Of a stretch of DNA of 64,000 nt, positions 44,312-53,553 are shown one piece after another (within the stretch, counting starts at the first letter, position 1; every line of letters begins with the position of its first letter). Both the position numbers and the translations under genes were made by a program. The notes below the pieces were generated by a model. That model was not told the DNA's origin, did no database searches, and worked only from the letters and a program-made list of their open reading frames with translations. The stretch comes from Pseudomonadota bacterium (GTDB lineage Bacteria; Pseudomonadota; Alphaproteobacteria; Rhodospirillales; Magnetospirillaceae), in NCBI GenBank assembly GCA_021793155.1, contig JAJYTF010000003.1, forward strand, positions 124,001-188,000. Reading direction: 5' to 3'.

Positions 44312-45486
44312 GATGCGGACGCCCCGATAGCCCGCGCGGCACGGCCCGGCCGCATGCCGCGCACCGGCGCGGTGACTGCGGCGGCGCCGGTCGGCAGGCC
44401 CTCGACGATCGGCAGGCGGCCGTCCAGCAGTTGCTGACCGAGCCTGACCCTGCGGCGGGCCAGGCGGCCTTCCTCGACGGTCCAGACGCTGCCGCGCCCC
44501 TGCTGCAACTCGGCAACCGCGGTTTCCGGCACCGCGACGACGCGCGGCAGAACGCCGGTGGTGACCACCACTTCCGCCTGCTCGGCCAGATGGATATCAG
44601 CCGGTGGTTGGTCGAAGGCCACGTCCACCAGGCGTTCTTCATTCACCGGGTCGCTGCCGATCTCGATGCGCGCCACATGCCCGGGCAGCGCCCGCCCCGG
44701 GGCGGAGCGCAGGGTGATGGCGGCAGGCTGCCCGACGGCAAGGCGACCGGCCAGCCGCTCATCCACATAGGCCAGCACCCAAACGGTGTCGGCGGCCACC
44801 AGGGTGAACACCGGCTGCCCCGGATTTGGCATGCTGCCGAGTTCCAGGTTGCGCGAGATGATCCAGCCGTCATAGGGCGCGGTCAGCGCGTAATAGCTGA
44901 GCGTGGCCAATTGGGCTGCCTCCTGCGCCTGGGCCGAGCGCAGCCCCGCCTCGGCCACCGCCACCTGGCTCGCCGCCACGGCCAGGTTGGCGGTGGCGAC
45001 CCGCTGGGCAATGCGGTCGGTCCCGGTTTGTTCCTCGGACACGACACCTGCCTTGACCAGCCTGTCGCTCCGCCCAGCGATGGCGGTGGCGTTGGCCAGG
45101 TTGGCAGTGGCGCTGGCAAGGTCGGCCTTGGCCTTGTCGATATTGGCACGGGCCTGGGCGATGCCGGCCCGCGTCACCGCCAGCTGCGCCTCGACGTCGC
45201 GGGCATCGAGCCGCGCCAGCACTTGCCCTGCCTTCACCCGGTCGCCCTGGTCGGCCGTCAGCTCGACCAGCACACCCGGCAGTTTGAACCCCAGGTTGGA
45301 CTGGATCCGCGCCCCGACGGTGCCAAGACCGAATACCTGCTCCGGCAGATCGGCGGCGGGGGGCGCAACGGAAACGGCCAGCGGCCGGAATGCGGCCGAC
45401 CACAACAACAGGCCCGCACCGAGGACCAGGACGCCGCCGGCGGCCAGCAACGGCCGCCGACGGCGCAACAGGGAAAACCGGGTCAC
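44308..45486 (-). CDS. HlyD-family periplasmic adaptor
   Basis: 392 residues: an N-terminal membrane anchor (RRPLLAAGGVLVLGAGLLLW), lipoyl-like halves (GVLVELTADQGDRVKAGQVL and LTAPYDGWIISRNLELGSMP) and an Ala-rich coiled-coil hairpin between them (about 110-200). It bridges the FtsX-type permease and the outer-membrane channel. The GTG start overlaps the stop of the channel gene (GTGA at 45483-45486). Confidence 0.94.
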   Translation of the reverse strand: MTRFSLLRRRRPLLAAGGVLVLGAGLLLWSAAFRPLAVSVAPPAADLPEQVFGLGTVGARIQSNLGFKLPGVLVELTADQGDRVKAGQVLARLDARDVEAQLAVTRAGIAQARANIDKAKADLASATANLANATAIAGRSDRLVKAGVVSEEQTGTDRIAQRVATANLAVAASQVAVAEAGLRSAQAQEAAQLATLSYYALTAPYDGWIISRNLELGSMPNPGQPVFTLVAADTVWVLAYVDERLAGRLAVGQPAAITLRSAPGRALPGHVARIEIGSDPVNEERLVDVAFDQPPADIHLAEQAEVVVTTGVLPRVVAVPETAVAELQQGRGSVWTVEEGRLARRRVRLGQQLLDGRLPIVEGLPTGAAAVTAPVRGMRPGRAARAIGASAS

Positions 45487-46991
45487 GGCTGTGCCTCTGC
45501 AGATGGAATGGGATCGGCCGGCACCGCAGCGCTGCCGAAGGTCGGGTCGTGCCACCAGCCACCGCCCATGGCCACCACCAGTTGGGCGCTGTCCAGGTAG
45601 CGCTGCGCCTGGGCCCGGGCATAGCCGATGCGCGCCTGGTGGGCGCTGCGTTCGGCGTCGATCAGGCGCAGGGCATCGGCTCGGCCGGCCCCGTAGCTGA
45701 GACGCTGCAGGTCGAGCGCCGTGGTGGCCGCATCGAGGGCGCGGCGTTCGGCCTCGGCCAGTTCGGCATCGTGGCCGAGTGCCCGGAGAATGTCGGCGAC
45801 TTGGCCGAAAGCCTGCAGGACGGTCTGCCGGTAGGTGGCCAGCGAGGCCTGGAAGCCATCGATCGCGCCCTGCTTCTGCGCCGCAAGCGCGCCGCCGTGG
45901 AAAATCGGCGCGGTCAGGCCGCCGGCCAGCGTCCAGACCAGGCTCGACTGGTCGAACAGCGAGGTGGCGGACAGCGCCGCGGTGTTGAGCGAGGCGGACA
46001 GGGGAAAGTTCGGATACATCTGGGCGGTGGCCACCCCGATGGCGGCGCTGCTGGCATGAAGCTGGGCTTCCGCCGCCAGGATGTCGGGGCGCTGGCGTGC
46101 CAGCGCCGAAGGCAGGCTGACCGGCAGTTCGGCCGGCAGGGTGAAGTCGGCCAGATCGAAAGCCGGCGGGACCCATTCCGCCGGAGACTTGCCGACCAGT
46201 ACGGCCAGGGCGTCCTCAGCCACAGCCAGCTGCTGCCCGAGCGGCGGCAGCAGGGCGCGGTCGTTGGCCGCTTGCGTCTCGGCGGTCAGCAGATCGCTGC
46301 GGGGCGCCCTGCCGACCTCGAATTTCTGCCGCACCAGCGTCAGGTTTCGCTCGTCCTGACCGAGGATTTCCTGCAGCGCCGCCATTTGCCTCCGTACTGA
46401 GGCGATGGTCAGAGCCTGGGTCACCACATTGCCGGCGATAGCGAGATGAGCGGCGGCCAGCTGGTAGGCCTGCAACTCGGCCAGCGCCTCCTGCTGCTCG
46501 ACACGCCGCGCCGTCAGGCCGAAGACATCGGGCGAAAAGCTTGCCGTCGGGCCAACCGAATAGAGGTTGAACACCGGCAACTGGCGGCCCTGCAAAAGGC
46601 CGAGAGCAAAACCGGGGCCGCGCTGGCGTTCCGCCGAGGCGGCAAAATCCAGCTGCGGATAGTAGGCGCCCTGCGCCTGGAGGACCGCCTGCTGCATCTG
46701 GGCCAGCGTGGCCTTGGCCGCGGCGATGGATGGATTTTCCGCCAGGGCCTGGCGCACCACGGCGTCCAGCGGCGGCGAGCCGAAGGCCTGCCACCAGGCT
46801 GCCGGAATGATACCGGCCTCCACCAGGCGTTGCGCCGGCTCGCCTCCGGGCGGGGCGAGTTTCGGCTTCGCCGCGGTATAGGCCGTGCCGACAGGGGCCC
46901 CAGGCCGAACGAAGTCCGGGCCGACGGCACAGCCGGACAGCAGGGCGGTCAGGGCCGCCACGGCCACCGAACGATACTGATCCGCCATCAT
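45483..46991 (-). CDS. NodT-family outer-membrane efflux lipoprotein
   Basis: 502 residues with a lipoprotein signal (ALTALLSGCAVGPDFVRPG, lipobox LLSGC) and two TolC-type repeats (NPSIAAAKATLAQMQQAVLQ; RPDILAAEAQLHASSAAIGV). It forms the outer-membrane exit duct. The ATG at 46991 overlaps the tetR stop and follows GGAGGGGCG; the next codon, ATG at 46988, is an alternative. Pairing with an ABC-type rather than an RND pump is determined by the downstream genes. Confidence 0.94.
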   Translation of the reverse strand: MMADQYRSVAVAALTALLSGCAVGPDFVRPGAPVGTAYTAAKPKLAPPGGEPAQRLVEAGIIPAAWWQAFGSPPLDAVVRQALAENPSIAAAKATLAQMQQAVLQAQGAYYPQLDFAASAERQRGPGFALGLLQGRQLPVFNLYSVGPTASFSPDVFGLTARRVEQQEALAELQAYQLAAAHLAIAGNVVTQALTIASVRRQMAALQEILGQDERNLTLVRQKFEVGRAPRSDLLTAETQAANDRALLPPLGQQLAVAEDALAVLVGKSPAEWVPPAFDLADFTLPAELPVSLPSALARQRPDILAAEAQLHASSAAIGVATAQMYPNFPLSASLNTAALSATSLFDQSSLVWTLAGGLTAPIFHGGALAAQKQGAIDGFQASLATYRQTVLQAFGQVADILRALGHDAELAEAERRALDAATTALDLQRLSYGAGRADALRLIDAERSAHQARIGYARAQAQRYLDSAQLVVAMGGGWWHDPTFGSAAVPADPIPSAEAQP

Positions 46992-47605
46992 CGCCCCTCC
47001 CTCCGCCGCGCCTCGCCGCCGGTCAGGCCGGCGAGCACCACTTCCACCGCATCGACACCTGCCGCCACCAGATCGAAACTGTGCCCGGCCAGCGACCAGC
47101 GCATCGCCGTTCCCGGGATCAGGCTGGTGATCATCGCGGCAACGCGGCGCGGGTCGGCCTCGGCACCGACTTCACCGGCGGCGCGGGCTTCGGCCAGAAG
47201 CTCGGCCAAATGGGCGTGAAACTGGCTCATCAGCCCGGCCAATCCCTGGCGCAAGGCCTCGTTGCCCGCATGCAGCTCGCGCGAGAACAACAGGGCTGGA
47301 ATGGCAGGTGTCGTGGCGATCAAGTCGAGCTGCGCCCGCACCAGGGCGCGCAACCGCCCGAGCGCCGCCCCCGGCCCGGCCACTGCCGCCGGCCAGCGCC
47401 CCTCGGCGGTTTGCCCGGTCAGCCACGCCAAAACCGCCATCCACAGATCGGCCTTGCGTGGGAAATGGCGGAACAACGCGGCCTGGGTTACCCCCACCGC
47501 CCTGGCCACGGCGTCGGTGCTGACCCGGTCTGGCCCCACCTCGGCCATCAAACGCAGCGTGGCGGCCACCATCTCATCCTTGCGTTCCGACGCCGGCTTG
47601 CGCAT
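46988..47605 (-). CDS. TetR-family transcriptional regulator
   Basis: 205 residues with an N-terminal helix-turn-helix (MVAATLRLMAEVGPDRVSTD, GVTQAALFRHFPRKADLW) and a helical ligand domain. It is the first gene of the efflux operon, so it probably represses its own transcription together with the pump; the palindrome at 47626-47643 is the likely operator. Its stop overlaps the channel gene start (ATGA). Confidence 0.94.
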   Translation of the reverse strand: MRKPASERKDEMVAATLRLMAEVGPDRVSTDAVARAVGVTQAALFRHFPRKADLWMAVLAWLTGQTAEGRWPAAVAGPGAALGRLRALVRAQLDLIATTPAIPALLFSRELHAGNEALRQGLAGLMSQFHAHLAELLAEARAAGEVGAEADPRRVAAMITSLIPGTAMRWSLAGHSFDLVAAGVDAVEVVLAGLTGGEARRREGR

Positions 47606-47625
47606 GACTCATGCCCGATTGACTA

Positions 47626-47643
47626 AGTAAGTGTGCACTTACT
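47626..47643. promoter_or_regulatory. Probable operator of the TetR regulator
   Basis: AGTAAGTG and CACTTACT form perfect 8-bp arms around two bases, 21 bp before the tetR start. A minus-strand TTGAAA just upstream of it could be the -35 box, so binding would cover the promoter. Confidence 0.65.
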
Positions 47644-47688
47644 CACTTATTTCAACCATCAGGCCGAGCCAAGTCAAGCCCAATTTCC

Positions 47689-47722
47689 CCCCCTGAGACT
47701 GAGAATTCTCGGCTTCAGGGGG
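47689..47722. repeat. 34-bp nested palindrome between tetR and the thioesterase gene
   Basis: The outer arms CCCCCTGA (47689-47696) and TCAGGGGG (47715-47722) enclose the perfect palindrome GAGAATTCTC. It lies between divergent genes, so it is not a terminator for either and may be a regulatory or dispersed element. Confidence 0.5.
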
Positions 47723-47831
47723 TTGATGTCTCTTGCTGCGTCGCAACATTGATGGGCGGATACCCCCCTCTCCCCGGCGGGGCGTGGGGCGTTTCCCAAG
47801 TCATCTCGATGGTAAGCGGAGGTGTTTATCG

Positions 47832-48260
47832 ATGCAGCGGATGTCCAGAGGACAGCCTGATCAACATTGCGCCGAACCACGCGGCGAATTGGCGATCCGG
47901 GTGATGGCGATGCCGGCTGACACCAACCCGATGGGTCATATTTTCGGCGGCTGGATCATGTCGATGATGGACGCGGCGGGAAAAATGACCGCGGCAACCT
48001 GTGCCTCATGCCAGGTGGTCACCGCCGCCGTGTCCAATATCAGCTTCCTGCAACCGGTCAATGTCGGCGATACGGTCTGCTGCTACACCGACGTGGTGAA
48101 TGTCGGCAACACGTCCATTGCGCTCGACGTCGAGGTGTGGGTCCGCCGCCAGGGCCATGGCGAGCGGCTCAAGGTAACCGAGGCACAGTTCACCTTCGTC
48201 GCGGTGGACGAAGAGGGCGCGCCTCGGCCGGTAGCGGCTGCCGAGTGCCGGTACAACTGA
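47832..48260 (+). CDS. yciA: YciA-type acyl-CoA thioesterase
   Basis: A 142-residue hotdog-fold enzyme with the family segments MPADTNPMGHIFGGWIMSMM and ISFLQPVNVGDTVCCYTDVV. It hydrolyses acyl-CoA thioesters in the cytoplasm. The ATG at 47832 follows GGAGG nine bases upstream; the open frame before it is not protein-like. It converges with ggt, 22 bp apart. Confidence 0.92.
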   Translation: MQRMSRGQPDQHCAEPRGELAIRVMAMPADTNPMGHIFGGWIMSMMDAAGKMTAATCASCQVVTAAVSNISFLQPVNVGDTVCCYTDVVNVGNTSIALDVEVWVRRQGHGERLKVTEAQFTFVAVDEEGAPRPVAAAECRYN

Positions 48261-48282
48261 GCCTCCCTGCCCGCCCGACGGT

Positions 48283-49872
48283 TCAATAGCCAGCGGCGGC
48301 TCCGTCGCTGCGCGGATCGGCGGCGCCTTCGAACCAGCCGTCCGGCCGCCGCACCACGGCTCCCGCATGGCCCATCATGCTGGTGAACGGCGCCACCAGT
48401 TCCACCGCGTGCCCGGCCGCGCCCAGGCGGTCGGCCACCCCGGGTGCCACTCGGCTTTCCAGCTTCAAGGTGACGCTGTCCTCGCCCCAGGTGCGACCGA
48501 GCAGCCAGCGCGGAGCGGAGACGGCAGCCTGCAGGCCCTGGCCGAACATGGCGTAACGCGAGAAGACGGCGGCCTGGGTCTGCGGTTGCCCCTCGCCGCC
48601 CATGGTCCCGTAGACCATGCTGCGGCCGTCGGCCAGGCGGGCCATGGCCGGGTTGAGCGTGTGGAACGGCTTCCGCCCCGGCACCAGCGCATTCCAGCCG
48701 GCCTCGGCCAGGCGGAAGCTGGCGCCGCGGTTCTGCCAGAGGATGCCGGTTTCCGGCAGCACGACGCCCGAACCGAATTCGAAATAGATGCTCTGGATGA
48801 AACTGGCGGCGCACCCCTGCCCATCGATGGCGCCCATCCATACGGTGTCGCCAGCCGAGGGCGGCTGCGGCCAGGGTAGCGCATGGCGGCGGTCGATACG
48901 GGCGGCCATGGCGTCCAGGCGGTCGGCCGCAAGCCAGGCCTCGGCCGGCTCGATCATGAAGGCGGGGTCGCCGACCACCCGGTCGCGCACCAGGAAGGCC
49001 TGCTTGGTCGCTTCCACCAACCCGTGGATGTGGTCGAAGCCTTCGGCCTCGGCAATACCCAGGCGGTCGAACAGCGCCAGGATGATCAGCGAGGCCAAAC
49101 CTTGCGTCGGCGGCGGAAAATTGAACAGCCGCCCGGCACGGATCGCCACCGACAGGGGAATGCGGCGCTGCGCCTGGTGACCTTCCAGGTCGCTCCGCCG
49201 CACCGGCGCGCCGACGCGCTGCAGGTCGGCGGCGATCGCCGCGGCAAGGGCGCCGCGGTAAAAATCGTCCAAGCCGTTCTCCGCCAGGCGGCGGAGCGTC
49301 CGGCCGAGCGCCGGAAAACGTAATATCTGCCCTTCAGCCGGAGGAGCGCCGCCCGGCAGGAAGCTGTCGACGAAACCCGGCGCCACCGACAATTCCGTCT
49401 GCTTGGATGCGGTCAGCTCGGCCTGACTGGCGGTCACCGCGACGCCATGCTCGGCGTGGTGGACTGCCTCCTCCAGCAGGCGGGCCAGCGGCAGCGGCCG
49501 GCCCCAGGCCGCGGCGACCTGCAAGCCCATGGCCCAGCCCGAGATGGTCCCGGCGACCGTGTTGGCGGCCAGCGGCCCGCGCCACGGCACCGCCGACAGC
49601 CCCTTGGCCCGGTAGAAGGCGAGATCGACCGCCGAACCGGCCCCGCCGCAGGCATCCACCGCCACAGGATCGCGCCCCGGCTCGGCGATCAGCCAGAAGC
49701 CGTCGCCGCCAATGCCGGTCATATGCGGATAGACTACGGCCAGGGTGGCCGCCATGGCGACGCAGGCCTCCACCGCATTGCCGCCGTCGCGCAGCACCTG
49801 GGCTCCAGCCTGCGAGGCAAGATGATGCGGCGCGCTCACCATGCCGCGGCGGGAACGGACGGTATTCAGCAT
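48283..49872 (-). CDS. ggt: Gamma-glutamyltransferase-family Ntn hydrolase, cytoplasmic
   Basis: 529 residues with the GGT-family features GGNAVEACVAMAATLAVVYP, GGDGFWLI, the autocatalytic Thr343 in SAGDTVWMGAID and PETGILWQNRGASF. The enzyme cleaves itself before this Thr and splits gamma-glutamyl bonds. There is no signal peptide, unlike typical periplasmic GGT, which fits substrates brought in by the adjoining peptide importer. GAGG precedes the ATG at 49872. It could also be a relative with a different acyl group preference. Confidence 0.88.
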   Translation of the reverse strand: MLNTVRSRRGMVSAPHHLASQAGAQVLRDGGNAVEACVAMAATLAVVYPHMTGIGGDGFWLIAEPGRDPVAVDACGGAGSAVDLAFYRAKGLSAVPWRGPLAANTVAGTISGWAMGLQVAAAWGRPLPLARLLEEAVHHAEHGVAVTASQAELTASKQTELSVAPGFVDSFLPGGAPPAEGQILRFPALGRTLRRLAENGLDDFYRGALAAAIAADLQRVGAPVRRSDLEGHQAQRRIPLSVAIRAGRLFNFPPPTQGLASLIILALFDRLGIAEAEGFDHIHGLVEATKQAFLVRDRVVGDPAFMIEPAEAWLAADRLDAMAARIDRRHALPWPQPPSAGDTVWMGAIDGQGCAASFIQSIYFEFGSGVVLPETGILWQNRGASFRLAEAGWNALVPGRKPFHTLNPAMARLADGRSMVYGTMGGEGQPQTQAAVFSRYAMFGQGLQAAVSAPRWLLGRTWGEDSVTLKLESRVAPGVADRLGAAGHAVELVAPFTSMMGHAGAVVRRPDGWFEGAADPRSDGAAAGY

Positions 49873-49940
49873 GGAAGAGCCTCGGTTGTGGAAAGGAATG
49901 AAAAGCCGAACATCGGCAGGAGACCCTTCGCCGTCATCGA

Positions 49941-50639
49941 TCACGCCTCGCGCCGCAGCAGTTGCGCCGAGGCCTCGGAAGCAGCGGCCAGGTGGCGCCG
50001 CATGGCGGCACGGGCGCCTTCACCGTCGCGCGCCAGAATGGCTTGCAGGATCGACAGATGTTCCTGAAACGAATGATCCAGCCTCTCGGCGTCGTTGTGG
50101 AACTGCGCCCGGCGGAAGGGGACGGCGCGGGTGCGCAGGGTGAAGGCCGGCTCGGACAGGAAGACGTTGTGACAGCCGCGCAGCACGACGGCGTGGAATT
50201 CCAGATTGAGGCGGGCATAGCGGTCGGCGTCGCGCGCCTCCACCGCCGCCACCGACATCTGGTGCAGGTCCACCAGCTGCTGACGTTCGTCGAGGTCCAT
50301 CTCCGCCGCGGCGTAGCGTGCGCAGGACGCTTCCAGCTCAGCCATCGCCTCGAACATCAGGGCCAGCCGTTCGGGAGTCACTATGGCCACCACCACACCC
50401 TTGCGCGGCAAGGTTTCCGCCAGCCCCGTGACGACCAATTGCTTCAGGGCCTCGCGCACCGGCGTGCGCGACACCCCATAGCGATCGGCCAGGCTCTGCT
50501 CGTCAAGGCGGAGACCGGGCGCAAGGTGGCCGAACAGGATCTCATCGGCCAGCCGCTCGCGGATCTCGTGCGCCATGGTGGTACGGCGCAGGGGGCGGGT
50601 GGCCGGCAGCGCCTCCCCGAGGCTCAGGCCGGCGCGCAT
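49941..50639 (-). CDS. GntR-family regulator, FCD (FadR-like) subclass
   Basis: 232 residues: an N-terminal winged helix (LRLDEQSLADRYGVSRTPVR then EALKQLVVTGLAE) and an FCD ligand domain with metal-binding His positions (LNLEFHAVVLRG, QEHLSILQAILA). The ATG at 50639 follows GCGGAGG and overlaps the end of the ABC ATPase gene by 16 bp. It sits inside the peptide-importer/ggt operon and probably controls it in response to the substrate. Confidence 0.92.
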   Translation of the reverse strand: MRAGLSLGEALPATRPLRRTTMAHEIRERLADEILFGHLAPGLRLDEQSLADRYGVSRTPVREALKQLVVTGLAETLPRKGVVVAIVTPERLALMFEAMAELEASCARYAAAEMDLDERQQLVDLHQMSVAAVEARDADRYARLNLEFHAVVLRGCHNVFLSEPAFTLRTRAVPFRRAQFHNDAERLDHSFQEHLSILQAILARDGEGARAAMRRHLAAASEASAQLLRREA

Positions 50640-51598
50640 GGAGCCTCCGCTCGGATGCAGGCGATCTGCCGGCGGCCGGTCGCGGCCAGCGGCGGGACCG
50701 CCGCCCGGCAGTCATCGCCGGCGAGGCCGCAGCGGGGGGCGAAGGCGCAACCTGGGGGCAGCAAGGTCAGATCCGGCGGCATTCCGGGAATGGCCTCCAG
50801 CCGGCGGCCGCGCATACCGCCGGTCACGGTCGACGCAAGGAGCCCCCGCGTATAGGGGTGGCGTGGGTCGCGCATCACCTCGGCCAGCGGTCCCTGTTCG
50901 ACGATCCGCCCGCCATACATCACTGCCAGCCGGTCCGAGATTTCCGTCGCGACGCCGATGTCGTGGGTGACGAAGATCACCGACATGCCCATTTCCTTCT
51001 GCAACTCGCGCAACAGAAGAAGAACCTGGATCTGCACCGTGGCGTCAAGGGCGGTGGTCGGTTCGTCGGCCAGCAGCAGCTTGGGCCGGCAGGCCAGCGC
51101 CAGGGCGATCATGGCGCGTTGCCGCATGCCGCCCGATACCTCATGCGGATAGGCATCGTAGCGGCGCCGCGCCGAGGGCACCTGGACCCGCTCCAGCAGC
51201 TCCAGTGCCCGGGCGCGCGCGGTGGCTTGGTCGACCGGCTCGTGGCGCAGGATCGTCTCCGTGATCTGCCGGCCCAGGCTGTAAACCGGATCGAAGGCCA
51301 GGATGGGATCCTGGAACACCATGGCGCAGGTCTTGCCGCGAAAGGATTCCAGCGCCGCGGGAGCCATGCCGAGGACGTCCTGCCCATCGACCCGGACGGC
51401 CCCGCCGTAGCGGGTCACCTTGTCCGGATGCAGGCGCATCAGCGCGCGCAGGGTGACGCTTTTCCCCGACCCGGATTCGCCCAGCAGGCCCAGCACTTCG
51501 CCCTCGGCAAGGTCGAAGCTGACGCCGTTGACCGCATGCACCGGCTTGGCGGCGTGGAAGCGGACGGAAAGATTCTCGACGGAGACGAAGGACGTCAT
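50624..51598 (-). CDS. Oligopeptide-type ABC importer ATPase (DppD-like)
   Basis: 324 residues with Walker A GESGSGKSVTLRAL, Q-loop MVFQDPILAFDPVYS, signature VSGGMRQRAMIALALA and Walker B LLLADEPTTALD. The C-terminal oligopeptide extension carries PPGCAFAPRCGLAGDDC, which in this class binds a 4Fe-4S cluster. The start overlaps the DppF-like stop (ATGA). Confidence 0.95.
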   Translation of the reverse strand: MTSFVSVENLSVRFHAAKPVHAVNGVSFDLAEGEVLGLLGESGSGKSVTLRALMRLHPDKVTRYGGAVRVDGQDVLGMAPAALESFRGKTCAMVFQDPILAFDPVYSLGRQITETILRHEPVDQATARARALELLERVQVPSARRRYDAYPHEVSGGMRQRAMIALALACRPKLLLADEPTTALDATVQIQVLLLLRELQKEMGMSVIFVTHDIGVATEISDRLAVMYGGRIVEQGPLAEVMRDPRHPYTRGLLASTVTGGMRGRRLEAIPGMPPDLTLLPPGCAFAPRCGLAGDDCRAAVPPLAATGRRQIACIRAEAPCAPA

Positions 51599-52647
51599 CG
51601 GCCACCCTCCGTCGGCGACGAGTCGTAGCCTGACGCCGGATCGGCCATGAAACAGGCCGCCCGATGGCCGGGCGCAATCTCCACCGGCTCCGGTAGAGCC
51701 GCGGCACAGACCGCCCGCGCATGGGGGCAGCGCTGGCGGAAGCGGCAGCCGGGCGGCGGATTGACGGGACTGGGGGGGTCTCCGGTCAGCGGCGAATGCC
51801 GGGTCCGCCGTTCCGGATCCACCGAGGGCACCGCCGACAGCAGGGCGCGGGTATAGGGATGACGGGCGTCGCGGTACAGGGAATCGACCGGACCGATCTC
51901 GACCACCTGACCGAGATACATCACCAGCACCCGGTCGCTGATATACTGAACGACGTTCAGGTCGTGCGAGATGAAGATGTAGGTGAGGTTCAGTTCCGCC
52001 TTGAGGTCGAGCAGCAGGTTCAGCACCTGGGCCTGTACCGACTTGTCCAGCGCCGAGACCGCCTCGTCCAGGATCACCAGGCGCGGACGGGTGGCCAGGG
52101 TGCGGGCGATGTTGACCCGCTGGCGTTGGCCGCCGGACAGCTCGTGCGGGTAGCGGCCGCCGAAGCGCGAGGGCTCCAACCCCACCCTGCCCAGCATGTC
52201 GTGGGCGACGCGCATCGCCTCGGCGGCGGACAGCCCCTGGATGCGCGGGCCGAAGGCAACGCTGTCCTCGATGGTCATGCGCGGGTTCAGCGAGGCGAAG
52301 GAATCCTGGAACACCAGCTGCAGGTCGCGGCGCAAGTCCCTGATGCTGATACCGTCGGCGGCCCCCACCCCGTCGCCGTCGAAAATCACCTCGCCGCCGT
52401 CGGGCTCGATCAGGCGGGCGAGCAGGCGGGCCATGGTGGACTTGCCGCAGCCGGACTCGCCGACCACGCCCAGGATCTCGCCCTTGCCGACCTGGAAGCC
52501 CACTCCATCGACGGCATGGACGGCGCCGCGGTTGCGGCCCAGCAGGCCGCCGCGAATGGGGAAATGCTTGCGCAGTCCGCCGACGATCAGCAGCGGCTGC
52601 GCCGGGCCGCCCCGGTCGGCGGCGGGTTTGTGGAGGACGAGGCTCAT
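51595..52647 (-). CDS. Oligopeptide-type ABC importer ATPase (DppF-like)
   Basis: 350 residues with Walker [15 protein letters not shown], signature [16 protein letters not shown], Walker [14 protein letters not shown] and the extension [17 protein letters not shown]. The ATG at 52647 is two bases after the permease stop and follows GAAGG. It pairs with the DppD-like ATPase to power the importer. Confidence 0.95.
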   Translation of the reverse strand: MSLVLHKPAADRGGPAQPLLIVGGLRKHFPIRGGLLGRNRGAVHAVDGVGFQVGKGEILGVVGESGCGKSTMARLLARLIEPDGGEVIFDGDGVGAADGISIRDLRRDLQLVFQDSFASLNPRMTIEDSVAFGPRIQGLSAAEAMRVAHDMLGRVGLEPSRFGGRYPHELSGGQRQRVNIARTLATRPRLVILDEAVSALDKSVQAQVLNLLLDLKAELNLTYIFISHDLNVVQYISDRVLVMYLGQVVEIGPVDSLYRDARHPYTRALLSAVPSVDPERRTRHSPLTGDPPSPVNPPPGCRFRQRCPHARAVCAAALPEPVEIAPGHRAACFMADPASGYDSSPTEGGR

Positions 52648-52649
52648 GT

Positions 52650-53549
52650 TCACGCCTTCATGTCCATGGCCGAACGGATGCCGTCGGCCATCAGGTTGAA
52701 GCACATCGAGGTGACGAAGATCATTGCGCCCGGCAGCGCCGCCACCAGCGGATTGACATAGATGGCCGAACGCAATGTGGTCAGCATCAGGCCCCATTCC
52801 GGTTCTGGCGGCTTGACGCCCAGGCCGAGGAACGACAAGCCGGAGCCGAGGATCATGCTGACGCTGACCAGGCCGGTGGCATAGACGAAGATCGGTCCCA
52901 TGACGTTGCCCAGCACATGGGCGCGAATGATGGTGAAGGCGGACGCGCCGCTCATGCGCGCCGCCTCGACGTAATCGAGGCCGCGCACCTGGGTGGTGAC
53001 GCTCTCGGCGACACGGCTGATCTGCGGCACGAACACCACTGTCAGCGCGATGATGCTGTTGCTCATTCCCGAACCCAGCGCGCCCGAGATGGCGACGGCC
53101 AGCAGCACCGACGGAAAGGCGTAGAAGACGTCCAGGCTGCGCATGATCACCATGTTCAGCCAGCCGCCGGCGAAGCCGGCCAGGACGCCGATCGCGCCGC
53201 CGATGACGAAGGCGAGGGCCACCGGTAGCGTCCCCAGCATCAAGGACAGGCGACCGCCATAGACCAGGCGGGCCACCATGTCGCGGCCCAGTTCGTCGGC
53301 GCCCAGCAGGTGGCCGGCGCTGCCCAAGGGCGCAAGGCGGTGCAGCATGCTGGTCCTGTAGGGATCGGCCGGCAGGATCCACGGGGCCAGCACCGCGGCG
53401 GCGGCGATCAGCAACAGTATCGCCCCGCAGCCCACGGTGACGGGGTCGCGCAGAATGCGCCGTCCTACTCCGGACCAGTAGCCGTGCGAGCGGACGGCCG
53501 AAGCGGCCAGCGGCGCAGGAGAGGACGTGGCGAGGCCGGTGACGGACAT
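52650..53549 (-). CDS. Peptide ABC importer permease (DppC-like)
   Basis: 299 residues with six predicted helices, the N-terminal OppC domain ([20 protein letters not shown]) and the EAA-like loop [25 protein letters not shown] precedes the ATG at 53549. It is the second inner-membrane subunit of the importer. Confidence 0.95.
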   Translation of the reverse strand: MSVTGLATSSPAPLAASAVRSHGYWSGVGRRILRDPVTVGCGAILLLIAAAAVLAPWILPADPYRTSMLHRLAPLGSAGHLLGADELGRDMVARLVYGGRLSLMLGTLPVALAFVIGGAIGVLAGFAGGWLNMVIMRSLDVFYAFPSVLLAVAISGALGSGMSNSIIALTVVFVPQISRVAESVTTQVRGLDYVEAARMSGASAFTIIRAHVLGNVMGPIFVYATGLVSVSMILGSGLSFLGLGVKPPEPEWGLMLTTLRSAIYVNPLVAALPGAMIFVTSMCFNLMADGIRSAMDMKA

Positions 53550-53553
53550 TTGT

